From Hesseltinella vesiculosa (lineage: Eukaryota; Mucoromycota; Mucoromycetes; Mucorales; Cunninghamellaceae), in NCBI GenBank assembly GCA_002104935.1, contig MCGT01000034.1, positions 237,781-301,780 on the forward strand: a stretch of 64,000 nucleotides of DNA, in the 5' to 3' direction. The position numbers and the translations under genes were made by a program. The notes below the pieces were generated by a model. It was not told where the DNA came from and made no database searches. It was given only the letters and a program-made list of their open reading frames with translations. Below, piece after piece: positions 31,902-45,301 of this stretch; the stretch's first letter is position 1, and each line of letters begins with the position of its first letter.

Positions 31902-32551
31902 ATGGCCACCTGCTCTCCTACACTTGATTTTGTCGACAGCCCTGAACCTGCCCTTGCTTACATGGTCACCAAGATTGACGGCTTATTGGACTGCAGCCAT
32001 TCATCACGTCGTCGTGCCATTCCGTCCTTGACAAACTTTGTACGCCAAGTTTACGTCAAGTGTCGGTTGTCGCCTGCCATCCTGGTGATTGCACTCATTT
32101 ATATCCATCGTCTGCAGCGTCGACTTCCTATGGATTCTAAAGGCGATTATGACACGCCTCACAAAGTCTTTTTGGCTGCCGTCATCCTTGCCTGCAAATT
32201 TAACGAAGATTGCAAGACTCGAGCTCAAGCCATCTATCGATGTGTTTCTGTTGTCTATTCCAATGAAGAGCTCAATGAAATGGAACGTAGCTTCCTCAGT
32301 GTTGTCGAGGTAATGTCATGGAAAAGAATACCGTCTTGCTGACGGCTTGGAAAAGGGGCAAATCGTGTGGCTAGGAGAAAAATAAATGGACCCCGAAGGT
32401 TTATTTTTTGAGGATTCATAAAGCAACCAGCGTACATTTTTCTCATAGCCATTATTATTTTTATTTTTAGTACGATCTGTACGTCGACATGAAGCAAGTT
32501 CATCATTACATTCAAGAACATCCCACCCTCGAATTGAACTGGGAAGATTAA
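31902..32551 (+). CDS. Pcl/Pho80-type cyclin
   Basis: Two exons, with an intron of about 160 bp at about 32311-32470, give about 163 residues: MATCSPTLDFVDSPEPALAY ... PSLTNFVRQVYVKCRLSPAI, LVIALIYIHRLQ, HKVFLAAVILACKFNEDCKT, MERSFLSVVEYDLYVDMKQV, HHYIQEHP. This is a single cyclin box of the Pho80/Pcl family, with the hallmark Y-x-x-R near LIYIHRLQ and the conserved K-F-x-x-D. It binds a Pho85/CDK5-like kinase. It is close to minimal length with no long regulatory extensions; the subtype (Pcl1/2, Pcl5, Pho80) is not decided. Confidence 0.85.
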
Positions 32552-33930
32552 AACGCGTCCGCTTCCAATGCCGCGTTTTTTATTGTTTTATTTTTAATTC
32601 AAGTCTGTCCTCTCTCTCTCTCCTTTTTTTTTTTTGTGACATCCCTCCTTTTTTTATGTTTATTTTTGGATCCTCTCTACCATTTATGAATCCCTCTTAT
32701 GCACCTCTCTTTATGCCCAATTTTTTTTTTACCTGGAAACAACCCTTTATGCCTTTCTTTTTTGTAGCGACGACAAAAAAAAAAAAATGAACCCTACAAC
32801 GATCCACACTTGTACATACGTTTACGCTTTTACTCATCCTAGTCACTGATAACCCTTTATTGAATAAAGAGAAGCTTTTAAATAGCCAAACGTGCAGAAT
32901 GCAAACCTCCCCTTCCCCCCCCCCAAAAAAAACAGACAGCCTTCCGCATGCGTTTGTAGCCCCAGGAGGTTGTCACTCTCTCTTAAAAAAAAATGTACCC
33001 AACCGCAACAAATTTAAATGACAGGCATGGTTTTGACCCAATCTGACGCGTCCCTACCCCTCATCCTGCCAATCACTTTGAATCGCCGACGCAGTCGTTT
33101 TTTTGGGGATGTTTTGGTCAGAGAGGGGCAACGGTAAGAAAGGTGATTGTCCTCGGCGTTTTCATGCCTTTGCAGCTTGGGTTTCTACCTTCTGACAGGT
33201 TTTATGCAGCTAAAAGAAGAGTAAAAAAAAAGGCACCTTTATTTTGATGCAAAGGTTAAAAAAGTGCATTGCCCAAAGCGGCAGCTTGCATCTCTCCTGC
33301 TGAGTTTTCCCGAGGACGACTCGGCGATCTTCCCTTTATTATCATTTTACATCTACAGCAACGTCAAACAAGAGCAACAGACAACATGAAAGTAGACGCC
33401 CATCCCCTCTCTTTCAAACGCCTGCGATCCTTTGTTCTATCTTGTTGGGCGCCTTCCTTTATTTATTATTTTTCAGCTTTTCCAAACGGATGAAACGCTC
33501 GTCCAAAGCAAAGCCAGCTGAGTACTCCCGTCATGTTTTCAGTCTGCAAAAAAAAAAAAAAAACATCCTCGCTATTTCGTGTCAGGCTCACTTTGTTTCC
33601 TTTTTAAACACGTTCCAAATAGGCTATTGTTTGAGAGGTGCAAAAGGGATCCTGCAGCTGATTGCTGTTCTTGGCGATGAAACGTCATGTGCCATTCTTT
33701 TCCCGTGTCACGCCAACCCCAGCGTCGGCATGAACGCCTGACGCATCCGAAAAAAAGGTGTAACCACACTTGGCGTTTGTTGTTTTACTCGGCTATGTAC
33801 AGATATCATCAAAGGATGACGTCAAAAAATTGGACGGAAAGGGAGGGAAGGAGCAAAAAAAAAAAAAAGAGAGAGAGAGAGAGAAAGAGGAGAGGAATCT
33901 ATGACTACAAGTGTAAAGGAAAGGGAGAGG
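32552..33930. other. Long convergent intergenic region
   Basis: 1.38 kb between the cyclin and MED13 stops. T- and A-rich with a GA-microsatellite at about 33868-33890 and C runs near 32917. Open frames at 33269-33741 lack composition or splice support. No RNA gene recognised. Confidence 0.4.
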
Positions 33931-36900
33931 CTAATAGTCTACGACCAACAACAGTCGCCACAGGCGATCAGCCAAGACGATATGGATGGGCAGGCAATTG
34001 TAGGAGGAAGGCACGAGGTTGACAAAGGACAGGGCATGGTAACGCTTGATGATATCTCGGAGAGTGGTATAGGACGAGTGCTGGGTCTGGTTGTAGATCA
34101 GGTGCATTTCCAAGATGCAGGGCGAGCGGCCAAACTGCTCCTCGGTCGGAGGAGTTGGGGCGCCAGGTTTGGGCATGTGGATCAGATAACCCGATGACAG
34201 CGGCAGGATCCAGCTCTCAATGTCAGAAATGGCATCCATCAACGTCACGCCCTCCGACACGCGATGGCGTTTACGCGAGTAGGCCACCCGGTGGTTCAGC
34301 AGCAGGATCTTGGTGATCGTCGTGGATGCAGCCGTGTCGATGGTGGTGCTGTCAGCCAGGGTACTAGCAGCCACGGCGGCCTGTTTGTTCATCGACAAGG
34401 CGGCTGGCGATTGCGACACAGGCGTGTTGGCTGACGAAGACGGAGGCGGCGTCGACACGTGGTTGGGGCCCACGTTGGGCGTCTGAGGCGTCTGGGGTGT
34501 GTCGGGAGCATTGGCTGGTGACAAGCCATCCGGGCCACCCAGGTTGTCCACATTCAAGGACGATTCCATATCCATACACACAATCGCCACCTTTTCCTTG
34601 TCAGGAATCACATGCACCCAGGCTAAAGGGAAAGGAAAAAATAACCGATAAGCTCTTTGGTGGCATGATGGTGTCTAGCACGCTTTACCTTGCAGCTCAT
34701 TCTCGAACATCAGACCAAGCTTGACAATGACAAAGGTCCAGTCAAAGTCGGCTTGGGCAGCCATGGCTTTGGACTTTTTCCAGGCTTCTTCAAACACCAC
34801 GGTAAAGGGCGCGGCTTGGCGGCCCGACGCACGCAGAACGGCATGGTCGACCAGCTCGCCACGATGGTCGGTCCAGACCACCGTCATCCAGCGCCGGTCC
34901 AGACTGTACACATAAGCCATGTGCAGCGTAGCATCTTGGTCCAGGATGGCAGGCAGACGCACCGACGCATTGAGCGAAAACGTGATTTGTTCGGGCACCT
35001 GCTTGGTCAGCACAAACGGCGGGCTGTAGATCTCGCGCGTCGTCGCCCCGTGGCGTTGCTGTGGGCTGGGCGGATGGGACGGAAGGACCGCAGCCTTGGG
35101 GTTGGTCACAATGGTCGGACACTTGCCGTAGACAGAAAAGGCGATTTCTTTGAGCCCGCTCTTGGTATAGGTGCCAAACTCGGAACAGCGGACCACATGT
35201 TCGATGGGTAGGAGCTGAAGCACTAGGCGGGCACGGGTCTTGTCGGAAGGCACGCGTGTGCCGTTGACCAGGGATGCTTGGATGTGCTCTTGTCTTGCCC
35301 GCTCAAACGACTTGACCAGCTGATCATAACATCTGGACAGCTGCAGACTGGAGGACAGGTGCGGCGACGGGTTGACCATGTAAATGACAATGTACACATT
35401 TTCTGCCATCACCCCACCCAGTGTTGCCCCCAGCTGCTCACATGTCTTCATGTAGCTCCGGCGCTGTCGTGCATTGCGTGATTCGCCTGGTTCTTCCGCT
35501 AGGATCAAAGGAAAGAAGGAGGGGTCAGCGCTCTTTTTTTTTTTTTTTTTCATGCTATCTCCTGTCAGGGCTACTTACGCAGCAGCGGCACAGATGCACT
35601 ACCGCGGCGGAAAGGGTCCATGTAACCAGCATGATGCGTGCCAAGGCAGCAGGTTTCATACACCGACGACAAATTCTTCATAAATGTCTGGACAGTCGTT
35701 TCGAGCTCTTCGTTGCTAGGGAACACCACAAAGTAGCTGATGTTCTTTTTGGCCGAGTAGGGCTCCAGCCGCAGCTTTTCCCAAAAGCCAATGAGTTTGG
35801 GCGACCCTTCAATGAATTCGTCGTGCCGGCTGACCACAATGTCGGGCGAGTGCAGTGTGTCAAAATTGGGTTCCAATGGCCGTTTCTTCTTGACCTGGTA
35901 CTTGCCATATTTGGAGTGGGTTTGGTTGGATTCTTAAAAAAAAAAAAAAAAAAAAAAGACAAGGGATGAGCGGCCGGAAAAAAAAAAAAGGAGTGTACCT
36001 GAAAGTTCATAGTATTGTTGAATATTTAGAGGGCCATTCACGCTGACGGAGCTGGTGAATTCGGGCGTGTCGGCCATGGCCATGGGCTCATCAACAATGC
36101 TGGCCTGTGGGTCAAAGATATCACCCAGCATGCCTTTGAAGTCTTGCAGCACACGGCCGTAATCGGTGGTCAGGCTGGGCACATGGGTTGTTCCTAAAAA
36201 GAAAAGAAAAAGAAAAAAAAAGAGAGAGAACCGGAGTGAATAAAATCGTTTTCCCCAATGGCGGATTTTCTTTCTTTACCTCCGCGGGCATTTTGGAGAA
36301 GGTTGCAGTGGCGGGAGATGATGATGCGGGTGGATTCGCCCAGAGCGACTTCGCCGCCGTTGGTGGAGATTTCAGCCAGGCCACCAAAAAAGGGGTAACC
36401 ACCAAGCACGGCTTGCTGGCACAGGTATTGGAGCGAGGGCTCGTCTTCGGCTGTATAGCGTTCGGGCTGGACAGAGCTTGGGGCGACCGTGTCGGAGAAC
36501 GGCGTGTCATAGTCCAGGTCCAGCTTGTCTAGGACATACCGCCGCTTGCCGCCGTGCGGTACCTTGATGTCGCCAATCAGCCGGTGGAGGTAGATCGTGC
36601 AAGCCTTGGCTAGGGTGTCGAGCAAACGGCCCGGGTCTTGCTCTTCGTGCCAGGCATGGCTATCGCCGCCAGCCGTTGTCACCGGCAGCCGGCTGCGTCT
36701 GACCGGCGTGGCATGACCGCTGTCCATGGGCATGCTTTGATCATCGGTTGCTTGGTTGGAGGATCGGTGACTGCTGCTGTCGTCACTCTGTGCGCGTGAC
36801 AGGGGACCACGGCAAGAAGAGACGGTGGAGGAAGACACAGGCAGGCCACCAGCAGGAATTTCGCCTTCTTCACTGACATTGTCTGTCGTCTTGGGAGCAC

Positions 36901-39900
36901 GGAGAAGGCCGGAGCTGGAGCTGGTGCTGGTGCTTGAACTGGTATCGCTGGCTTGGCTGCTATCCGAGTCCGAGTCGCTGTCACTGGTGCTGGTGCTGGT
37001 GCCGGACGCTGTGGTGGTGCTGGTGCGGCGGCTGAGCGATGCTTTGCCCGGCAGGCGCGCGGCAGGAGGGGCCATCGCCATCACATGGTCCCCGTCCTTG
37101 TCCACAAGCGATGGGTTTGGAGGCTGCGACAGGTTGGTGACGGTGGTATAGTCATTGCCCTCGGTGGTGACGGTGGCAGCGGCCGTCTTTTTCTTCTTCT
37201 TGGTCACCGGCACATAGTCGGGTCGGTAGCCGCGATCCTTTTTCTTTGGGCGCTTCTTGCTGTCGGTGGTAGGAAGGTCGGCGCCAGGCACGTAGGTGAA
37301 TTTGCCGCCTTGCATGTACTTTGCATTGTTGACATGGTTTGTGATGGCGAGCGGGGCAAACGACGGCGGTACCAGGCGCTGCTCACGGTCCATGGTGGGT
37401 GACAAGTGTCGGCCAGGCGTCTTGTCCGTCGCCGAAGCGGCGGGTTCGAGGTGGGCCAGCGTGGGCCGGTCGGGTGAGAGCGGCTGGGGGTCGGACGACC
37501 GATCGTCGTTGTCAGTTGGGTCGACAAGGACAGAGGAGGCGGTGGCGGCGGTGGCGAGCAGCGCATCGTCCATGGCCAGATCCATGGCCTCGTCTTGGTG
37601 GAGGGCGGTCATGTCGATGGCAAAGGCGTCCTGCTCCATCTTGACATGGGCGTCGAGCATGGGGTCGGACAGGCCGGGCGGGGCAGCGTCCAGGAGCTCG
37701 TCCAAGGCATCGTTGGTCAAGACGTCGGGTTTGCCAAAGTCCAGAGAGTCCAGCAGCATCTGGTCTTCCTGCTTGACTGGCAAGAAGTCCATGGGCGCCA
37801 TCATCGACTTGGTCAGGTCAGCGCTGGTCATCATGGGCAGTGATGCTGGCACGGCGGCCGAGGCTTTGGGGCGGCGGTTTCAAAAAAGTCGAAATCTTCT
37901 TCCGTGACGTCCAGGTCCAGCTCGAGCTTGTCCAGGTCGTCGTCGGCCCAGGTGCCGCTGACGTCGTAGCTGATAGCATCCATGGATTCCATCACAGACA
38001 GGTCCAGAGAAGGTGCAGCGGCTTGGGTATCGGTACTGTCGGCGCCGGGTAAGGCTTCCATGAAATGCTGCACAGGCACCGAAGGCGCTGCACCAGGCAT
38101 GGGGTAGAAAGACGGATCCTGGTAGGGCTGTTGCTGGGGTGGCATGGACGGAGGAGGCTTGTGGTCCGGCTGCTGTTGCGGGGAAGGCTGCTGTTGCAGC
38201 GGGGAGGGCTGCATCTGGGTGGGTGGCATGGGCGGGTGACCGGAACCGGGGAAGCCAAGTGTCGGGGTAGGGTTGGTCGCGCCATAGGACAGGATGAGGT
38301 CTGGTTGCGGCGGTGGCGGCGGTGGCTGCTGGCCGGGGGTGGTGGGCTGGCCGGAGGACAGGGGCAGGATGGCTTGTTGGCTGATGAGCAAAGGGCTGGT
38401 GCCCAGGCCATGGGTCTGGGCGCTGGTTTGCAGCAGGTCCAGGCTGTTGCCATTCATCTGCATGGATACATCCGACAGCGATGGGGTAGAGGCAGGTGGT
38501 GTGGTGAAGTATTGCTGGACAAAGTCAGTCAGGGAGGACGGCATGGCCTTGAAAGACTGGGTCAGGACCGAGGTAGAGGAGGATGGGTAGGGCTGGTCGG
38601 GCAGGGCTGGCTGGCTGGTGGCCTGGGCGTCCCAGTCGTCTTTGGGCAGCGGGCTGGAAGGGGTGGCAACGGATTTGGAGGCCATGAGTGGGCTGGACAG
38701 GATCGGTTCGCTCATGGCCTTGACCAGGACACCACCGTGGATCAGCATGGGCGAATTAGGGTCGTTGGAGGCTGGCTGGATGGCGGTGGTGGCAAGCGAG
38801 TCGAGAGCCGTCAGGGTGGTATGGAGGCGGGGGTTGTTGTAGGACCAGTAGTCGATGCGGTGGCGCGATGCCTTGGACGACTGCATGGTGAGCACCTGGC
38901 TGATCCACATTTCGCGGTTCCACTTTTGTGCAAGGTCTTCGACGAGGCCGTGGTTGTAGCCGAGGGTGCCATTCATGCCGGCCATCGCGCTAGGGGAATA
39001 TTTTGTGGGGGTCAGCACAAAGACCAACCGGCTGGGGAAGTAGATGACGTCGCCGGAGCCGATGCGGATGGGAGACACCAGCGGCAAGCTGGAAGGCGAT
39101 GGTGCGGCCAGGTTGGTCATGGGGATCTGTAGCAAGGCGCTCCATTGCTGCAGAATTTGTGTTTCTAATTTGGTTGGGATGGAATGGCGTGTTGGCATCA
39201 GCAGCGCCTGCTCGCCAGTGGGTGATAGGAGGACTGGAGAGGCATAAAATACGTGAGCCTTCCTTGGCAGTCGCGCGCGCTCTCTTTCTTTACCTTTGGC
39301 TTTTGTCTGCAGATCCGACGAAGATAAGTGGCGGAGGCGGATGCGTCGGGATGACGGTTGGAAGATCAAGTTGGTGGAGATCAGATAAATGTTGTACGTG
39401 CAGCAGAGCGAGGTGGAGCGGTTGATGGAGCTATCGTTTTCGCCTACCGTGGGTTCGAGATAACCGGGTGGGAAGATGAAGAAATCGCCTAGTGGCATGG
39501 CGTTTAACTTGATCATATACCTTTTTGAGAACCGGGTCAGCATGAAGCCACTCGCTGCTTTTTTTTTTCTTTACTACTTACGGGACTATCAAATTACGAA
39601 GCGCTTTCATAAACAGTTTATATTCAATGACAACCGTAACCAGGGCACAAGCATTGGTACGATGGGTATTTTTTGCCGTGACGCTTTCCCAAGTGAAGGA
39701 GCCTACACGCAGTTCTAAAAGAAAGAAGCCGTTGAGATGCCAGGCGTTTGTAAAAAAAAATCTGAATTACCATCAAGTTCTTTCAAAGAGGCATTTCCAT
39801 CAATAATGCCAGTGTGGCGATCATCAAACCAAAAGACCCACAGCTCAAGAATGACATTGTCGGCTTCGGGAGAACTTTCAGGATTGGGTTTGGCGACAGG

Positions 39901-40170
39901 GCGCATCTGCCACATGCAGGGAATCTTTTGTTCAATGAGTTGCTGGTAGGTGCTGATCAAGAGGGTTTCATTGGATGGTGGTGCAGACTGGTCTTTCCAA
40001 GAGAAGAATGCTTGCAGCGATGATCGTGGGCAGCCTTGCTGATATGCCCTGTATCGGATTTGTGAGACGCCGCTCTACGAAAACAAGAATCAATCAAGGT
40101 GAGATTTCGTGCTGGCCATTCTATAAAGCGATCGTCCGGGGTGTTTTCCACGACACACACGCTCGCCCAT
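33931..40170 (-). CDS. MED13: Mediator subunit 13 (CDK8 kinase module)
   Basis: The proposed start ATG at 40170 gives MGER spliced to SGVSQIRYRAYQQGC; exon 1 is uncertain. N-terminal domain: STYQQLIEQKIPCMWQMRPV, VILELWVFWFDDRHTGIID, VGSFTWE, MLTRFSKRYMIKLNAMPLGD. The middle is long, Gln/Pro/Ser-rich, and contains the family's acidic VTEEDFDFFE. The C-terminal PIWI-like part has VYIVIYMVNPSPHLSSS, VLQLLPIEHVV, FVIVKLGLMFENELQ and the terminal LPIHIVLADRLWRLL. It links CDK8-cyclin C-MED12 to core Mediator, usually to repress. The two big frames (39543-37831 and 37852-36194) are offset with no usable intron between; a single-base loss in the GGGG at 37868-37871 would explain it. Introns at the 3' end are short. 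Confidence 0.9.
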
Positions 40171-41750
40171 GAGCCGTTCTGCTGGTGTTCCTTCTCTTTT
40201 CCTCATCACCGTTGCTAATAGCTTTTTGTTGTTGTTGTTGTTTGTTTTCACACGTCACCCATCGTTTTTTTTTCTTTTATCCGCTGGTCCAGCATTTTCT
40301 TTCTGTCCGCATGTGCCTTTCTCCTGTTGTATCGCTGTTTCTCTTACCACCGTCAATATATTTGTTAAGCTAGTATCAGATAACATTGAGCACCATCCAG
40401 CTTGAAAGTTAAAAAAAGGAAAAAAAAAAAAAAAAAAAGGCAGGAAAAGGGGACACTGCTTGTTTTTTCTTTGGTAAATTTGAAACGCAGCCGCCTACAC
40501 ATACAGACATCGACAGCTGCGCTCTCTGCTGGGAGTATGCCTCTAGCACTTTCCCGTGATGCACGAAAAGTCTGTGCTTGCCATGATCGGATCTCGCCTT
40601 AAACTACTAAGCGCTCAAATTTGGCGTGACTCGATGTTGATGAAGAATGCGAAAATGCACGCCGGCTATGCAGCTCAAAAATGCAGCGTGGTATTTCTTT
40701 TTTTAAAAAAAAAAAAATGTTCACGTTTTGGAAGTTGTTATCAAAAGGAAGGAAGGTGAAGAAAACAAGTGACCAACCAGCGCGATGCCAGTTTTGTTTT
40801 ACCTTTGTTGGCACAGCCAAAATCAAGCCTGGTCTGTCGACCATATTTGGAAGGTGTCTCGTTCAAGCGGTGATGTCTGCCAGCATTTCATCAGGAAAAT
40901 CGGCAGTTTTCCCAGATTTGTGCGTGGCTGAGGACAGTAGAAGGTCGGTAGCTCTTTACCAGTGAACCAGAAGGGTTATGCCTTTAACCGTGAACATACT
41001 CCAACCTTTACAAATCGTAGTCACGAATTGAGGCGAATCGGTGGAGGTAGGGCTGTCAACGATTTCTGACAAACTTCAACTCGGGGGGCCCAGGATGAAC
41101 ATCAACCGAATGCCGCGTAGCACTATTCAGCTAAATGGATCGATGCGACATTTCGCATAGGTGCAAGAAATCACAAGAAATCACAAGAAATCAAAAAAGA
41201 AGGCTGATGCTGAAAAAAAAAGAAAAATGGAAAAAGACAGGCATCATTCAAGGTTCGATGTCGACTGCCACCAGCAAGGAAAGCACAAAACTTTCTCGAT
41301 GAATTTGGAAACTTGGTTTTGAGAAACACACAGCCCTCGTAGTCACCGCCAACTATCCTGCTAAACAAGGAACATTTCAACGTTCAGTATCACCATGGCT
41401 GAGCTTAGGGGCGACCACATTCTCTCAACAAGCCGCCTTGACCGGGGACCAAGGTAGTCAATCGTGGCGATGAAGCAAGTGAAGTGCTGCTTCTTTTCTT
41501 TTTCATTCATTTGGCCAGCCCAGCGCAGTGGGAGATGAGGCTCGTGAACGCAAAAAGGGAAAAGCGCCATTGCCTCATTTGGACAGCCCATGGCGGTCGC
41601 ACAAAAAAAAAAAGAGTACCCTTTTTCTAGCAATTAGCGCTTTTTTTTTTCTGGCTCGTTTTTCCCTTTTTTTATTTTTTTTTATTTTCTGCCTGCACAA
41701 TCCACAACAACAAATCTTCGCAGCTGGTTATTACATAGTTATTCGATTGA
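40171..41750. other. Long divergent intergenic region
   Basis: 1.58 kb upstream of MED13 (minus) and the TMEM184 gene (plus). Features: an A run at 40416-40438, a three-copy 10-bp tandem AAGAAATCAC at 41165-41193, and T-rich sequence at 41640-41690 before the plus-strand gene. No supported ORF or RNA gene. Confidence 0.4.
41165..41193. repeat. Minisatellite, three copies of a 10-bp unit
   Basis: AAGAAATCAC occurs three times in direct succession, the last copy ending in A. Confidence 0.85.
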
Positions 41751-43568
41751 ATGGATAATAGTACTGTATCAACTCAGTGTCCCCATGAACCTGGATTCAG
41801 AGACGATGGGCTCTTGTAAGTGGACGACCATGAAACAAAACCAATAGCCAACTCGTTTCAGGAACAAGCTCATCGTCATTGTCCTTTCACTCATAGTGGG
41901 CAACCTACCTTTAACTTTGGTGATGTCTGGCAACATCCAACGTAAGCGCTTTCCTATTACCCGGTATTCTGCTTTTTAACTGGGCAGCTCCCAAACCAAG
42001 TCGCAAAGGAGAAAAAAAACTCAACTTTAATTTTAAAATAGGTACAATTGGCATATTGTTGGCTGGCTTGTGTGTTTGCTTCTCTTGTTGATTACGTGGG
42101 GTGCTTCGCTGAGCCTGGTGGTTAAGCATCTAAGAAACTACTAGTAAGCTTTGTTTTGGTTTTAGTTCTGGACAGTCGATTTGACCTTTTCCTAGTGATC
42201 CAGAAATCCAACGACACAAAGCCCGAGTGATTCTATACCCACCTATCTATTCCTCATTGGCTTGGGCGTCCTACCTCGACCTCCGCTACATGGTCACCAT
42301 CATGTTTTTCGCCGTGCTCTTTGAATCCTTTGCCGTCTACAATCTCTATGCATGTCTTCAATCCTATCTGGCACCCTATCGAGACGAAGCCCAGGGCCGA
42401 AAGGAGGTCAAACGGACAAAGGTCCTTTTCCTTTTCAAAGTCAACCTGTAAGGTGTTTATTGCGAAGCTGAAAAAAAAGGCGGCTCAGTCCATTCATCCT
42501 TGATTTAGAAAATCCAAATGGGGCATGCATTATCGCATCATTACTGACATTATGGTTTTTCAATATCCCGTCTGGTATGTCAGCCTCTTTTTTTGATCCG
42601 TTTTAGGAGCTCTCTCATTGACGTTTGCCCATGTCTAGGTCCATTATCGATGCCATTGTTTCCATGATCACCCAAAGCCACGGCACCTACTGTGGCGATT
42701 CGTATAGCTTCAAGGGAGCCCACGTGTATTTGACCATCATCAACTTCACGTCGCTGTCCATCATTCTGTCGGCCTTGTTCACCTACCTTGCTATCTTTGA
42801 AGAGCAGTGGAAAATGGGTGGCATCAAGGCCCATGGCATGTTTTGGTGTGTCAAAGGTATGCCAACCCCCCCTCCCCCGATAGCGTTCTCATTCCTCTCT
42901 GATTAGGTCCTATCATGGTGATTTTTTATATTGGGGAACTGTTACTGGATGGGTTGGTCTATGCCAATGTCATCAAAGCCTCCGACCCCGAGCATTCGGC
43001 CGATCATATCTCTTGGACAGCCGATGAAGTCAAGGATGGGCTGTATGTGATTGTGATCTGCGTGACAATGTGCATCGCCAGTTTGTTGATGCTCAAGTAT
43101 TACAATGTCGACCGACGCCTGTCTGTGGCAGGTGGTGACGACATGCTGACCGAAGAATCACAGCAAAAACTCTATGGGCCCAATGGCTTGTTGATTGCGC
43201 CCCAGCCCCACCGTCTGTCTGTGTGGATGGCCTTTGTCGATGCTTATCTTAGCTATATCCCCGAGTTCCTGCGCAACGTCGTATGCTGTGGTGTCGATTC
43301 CTACCGTCTCGCCCGCAAACGTATCGAGCTGCGGGCCCGCAAGCGACGCGCTGCTGGCTTCCAAGACACCGAGCACATGCTCTCGCCCACCCTTCCTCAC
43401 GACTACAACAAGGAAGACTCGGCCACTTTTGTTTCCAAACAGCGCTACGAAGAAAACCTCGACGAACACAATCCCTATGCCCCTTCAGCCCCTCCTCTCA
43501 CCCAACCTCGCTACGACGATCCTCACAGCCGCAACGTCTATTACCCCCCACCCCCTCCACAGGTTTAG
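41751..43568 (+). CDS. TMEM184/OSTalpha-family membrane protein (DUF300)
   Basis: Start MDNSTVSTQCPHEPGF. Introns near 41816-41861, 41940-42050, 42146-42195, 42419-42509, 42573-42639 and 42857-42905. Seven TM helices; diagnostic parts are YYDPEIQRHKARVILYPPIY, SSLAWASYLDLRYM, FESFAVYNLYACL, IQFYPVW-like VFQYPVW, HVYLTIINFTSLSIIL and GPIMVIFYIGELLLDGLVYA. The cytosolic tail has ARKRIELRARKRRAAGFQDT and ends Pro-rich (YYPPPPPQV). The Solute_trans_a family includes bile-acid transporter OSTalpha and the LAZ1/TMEM184 vacuolar proteins; the substrate is unknown. Length about 470 residues is normal. Confidence 0.9.
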
Positions 43569-43922
43569 ATTCTTTGAATTTAAATATATATAGTAAAAAA
43601 AGTGTACATTGTTAAAAAAAAAAAAGTAGACGTCATCTGCCTGCAAGCGAAACAGATGTCGCTCTCCTTGTCGCTCAAAAAAAAAGCGACATCTTTTATT
43701 CAATCCAGCGCTTCGGCCACTCACGCTATGCCTGTGTCTTTCCTTGTTTGCTTTATCCTGCCACCGTGCTGGCAAAAGAGGAGCCAGCCTTGAAGGGTGG
43801 TGCAGAAAAAAAGGGATTCATGCTTCACAGAAATCGTCGGGGATCAAATCTGCCAAAGAAAAGAGAAGAAGGATTCGATTGAGTCAGGTTTTTTTTCGTT
43901 TCCCTTCCTCCATCTTTTTCCC
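43569..43922. other. Intergenic spacer
   Basis: 3' flank of the TMEM184 gene and promoter of the hydrolase gene. TATATATA-like sequence at 43582-43591 is just after the upstream stop. An in-frame longer N-terminus from 43797 for the next gene is possible but not favoured. Confidence 0.35.
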
Positions 43923-45301
43923 ATGTATACCAGCTTCAAGCTTTTTCACCATGCCAATCCCATCAAGCTGACGATGACTGGTGAAGCGGCTAGCCTCTCA
44001 TTAGACAAGTTCCTATTAACGCAATGCCCCTCATTCCACAAAAGTTCAACGTATTACCCTACGCCCTATTTATTCAACGGCCATTTGCAGACCGGCTATG
44101 CATCCATGTACAAAGAAAAGAGCCCGGATGTCAACTATGAACGGTAAGCTTGCCAGTCTCCCCCATTGCTCCCTATCTTATTGCTGATCGCTGATCTGCA
44201 CCCTGTGGCATTGCTTTTCTCATGATAGCGAGCTGCTTCAACTCAAAGACGGCGGGCAACTGTCACTGGATTGGACTAAGCCATTGAATGGAACACAAGA
44301 CCCGAGCCAGCCCATTGCCGTGGTGCTACATGGTTTGACTGGCGGAAGTCATGAATCTTATGTGCACGGTGTGCTGGAAAAGGTACGAGTCTGTCCACCG
44401 GTCTTTTTCTCATTTTTTTTCTTTCTTTTTCAGCTTGTGCAAGCAGATTACCGAGCTGTGGTGATGAATGCCCGAGGATGTGCCGACACCGAAATCACGA
44501 CACCTCAGCTGTTCAATGGTGCCTGGACCGAAGATTTACGCGAAGCCCTGGCGCATGTCCAGGCCAAGATTGCGCCCGGCACGCCCATGGTGGCCATTGG
44601 ATTTTCGCTGGGCTCCAACATTCTTGTCAAGGTAAACACAATGAAGCCCGAGGCAAAGGCTGACCGGTTCGCTTAGTATCTGGGCGAGGAAAAAGAAGAC
44701 ACGCCCCTGCACGCCGCCATCTCGGTTGCCAACCCATACGATTTCTTGTCTTGCAACACCAATCTCGACGACGGCTTTTTCAGCCGCCATGTGTACTCGA
44801 GAGCCATGTCCGGCAACCTAAAAGGGCTGTACGCACGCCATCCACTGATGAAAAAGCACAGCGACATCGACCCAGCCCAGGTGATGGCTGCCAAGACGAT
44901 CCGCCAATACGACGGAGCCTGCACGTGCAAGGTGTTTGGTTACACAACCGTCAACAACTACTTTCGAGACGCCAGCTCAGCGCGGTTCATTGAGCATGTG
45001 CGTATCCCACTACTATGTGTCAATGCCTTGGACGACCCCATTGCCACTGCCAAATACATCCCTTGGGAGGAAATCCAGATCAACCCCTATGTCATTCTTG
45101 CCACCACCGACTACGGTGGCCATCTAGGCTGGTTCCAGAACTTGTCTGCTGAACGATGGATCAATCAGCCGCTTGCCGAGTTTATCATGGCCATGTTCAA
45201 GGTAAAGACCACGAGCAGAATAAAAATAGACCGAGGACCTTCTCACACGTTTTTTTTTTTTTTTTTTTGGTCAGGCCAAAGTCACCACCACCTGCGAATA
45301 G
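43923..45301 (+). CDS. Alpha/beta hydrolase, YheT/ABHD1-3 family (Eht1/Eeb1-like)
   Basis: Start MYTSFKLFHHANPIKL. Introns near 44143-44229, 44382-44433, 44632-44676 and 45202-45274. Family hallmarks: YYPTPYLFNGHLQTGYASMY (the LFNGHLQT signature), GGQLSLDWT, VVLHGLTGGSHESYV (oxyanion HG), RAVVMNARGCADTEIT, nucleophile elbow GFSLGSN, Asp in NALDDPI and catalytic His in DYGGHLGW. About 385 residues. Fungal members (Eht1, Eeb1) make and cleave medium-chain fatty-acid ethyl esters, and animal ABHD3 is a phospholipase; the exact substrate is inferred only. The last exon is tiny (AKVTTTCE). No strong TM or signal anchor. Confidence 0.9.

Noticed and set aside
38065..39132. 355-codon plus-strand frame opposite MED13
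   Set aside because: Gly/Arg/Trp-rich composition is the mirror of Gln/Pro-rich MED13; no start context, no domain.
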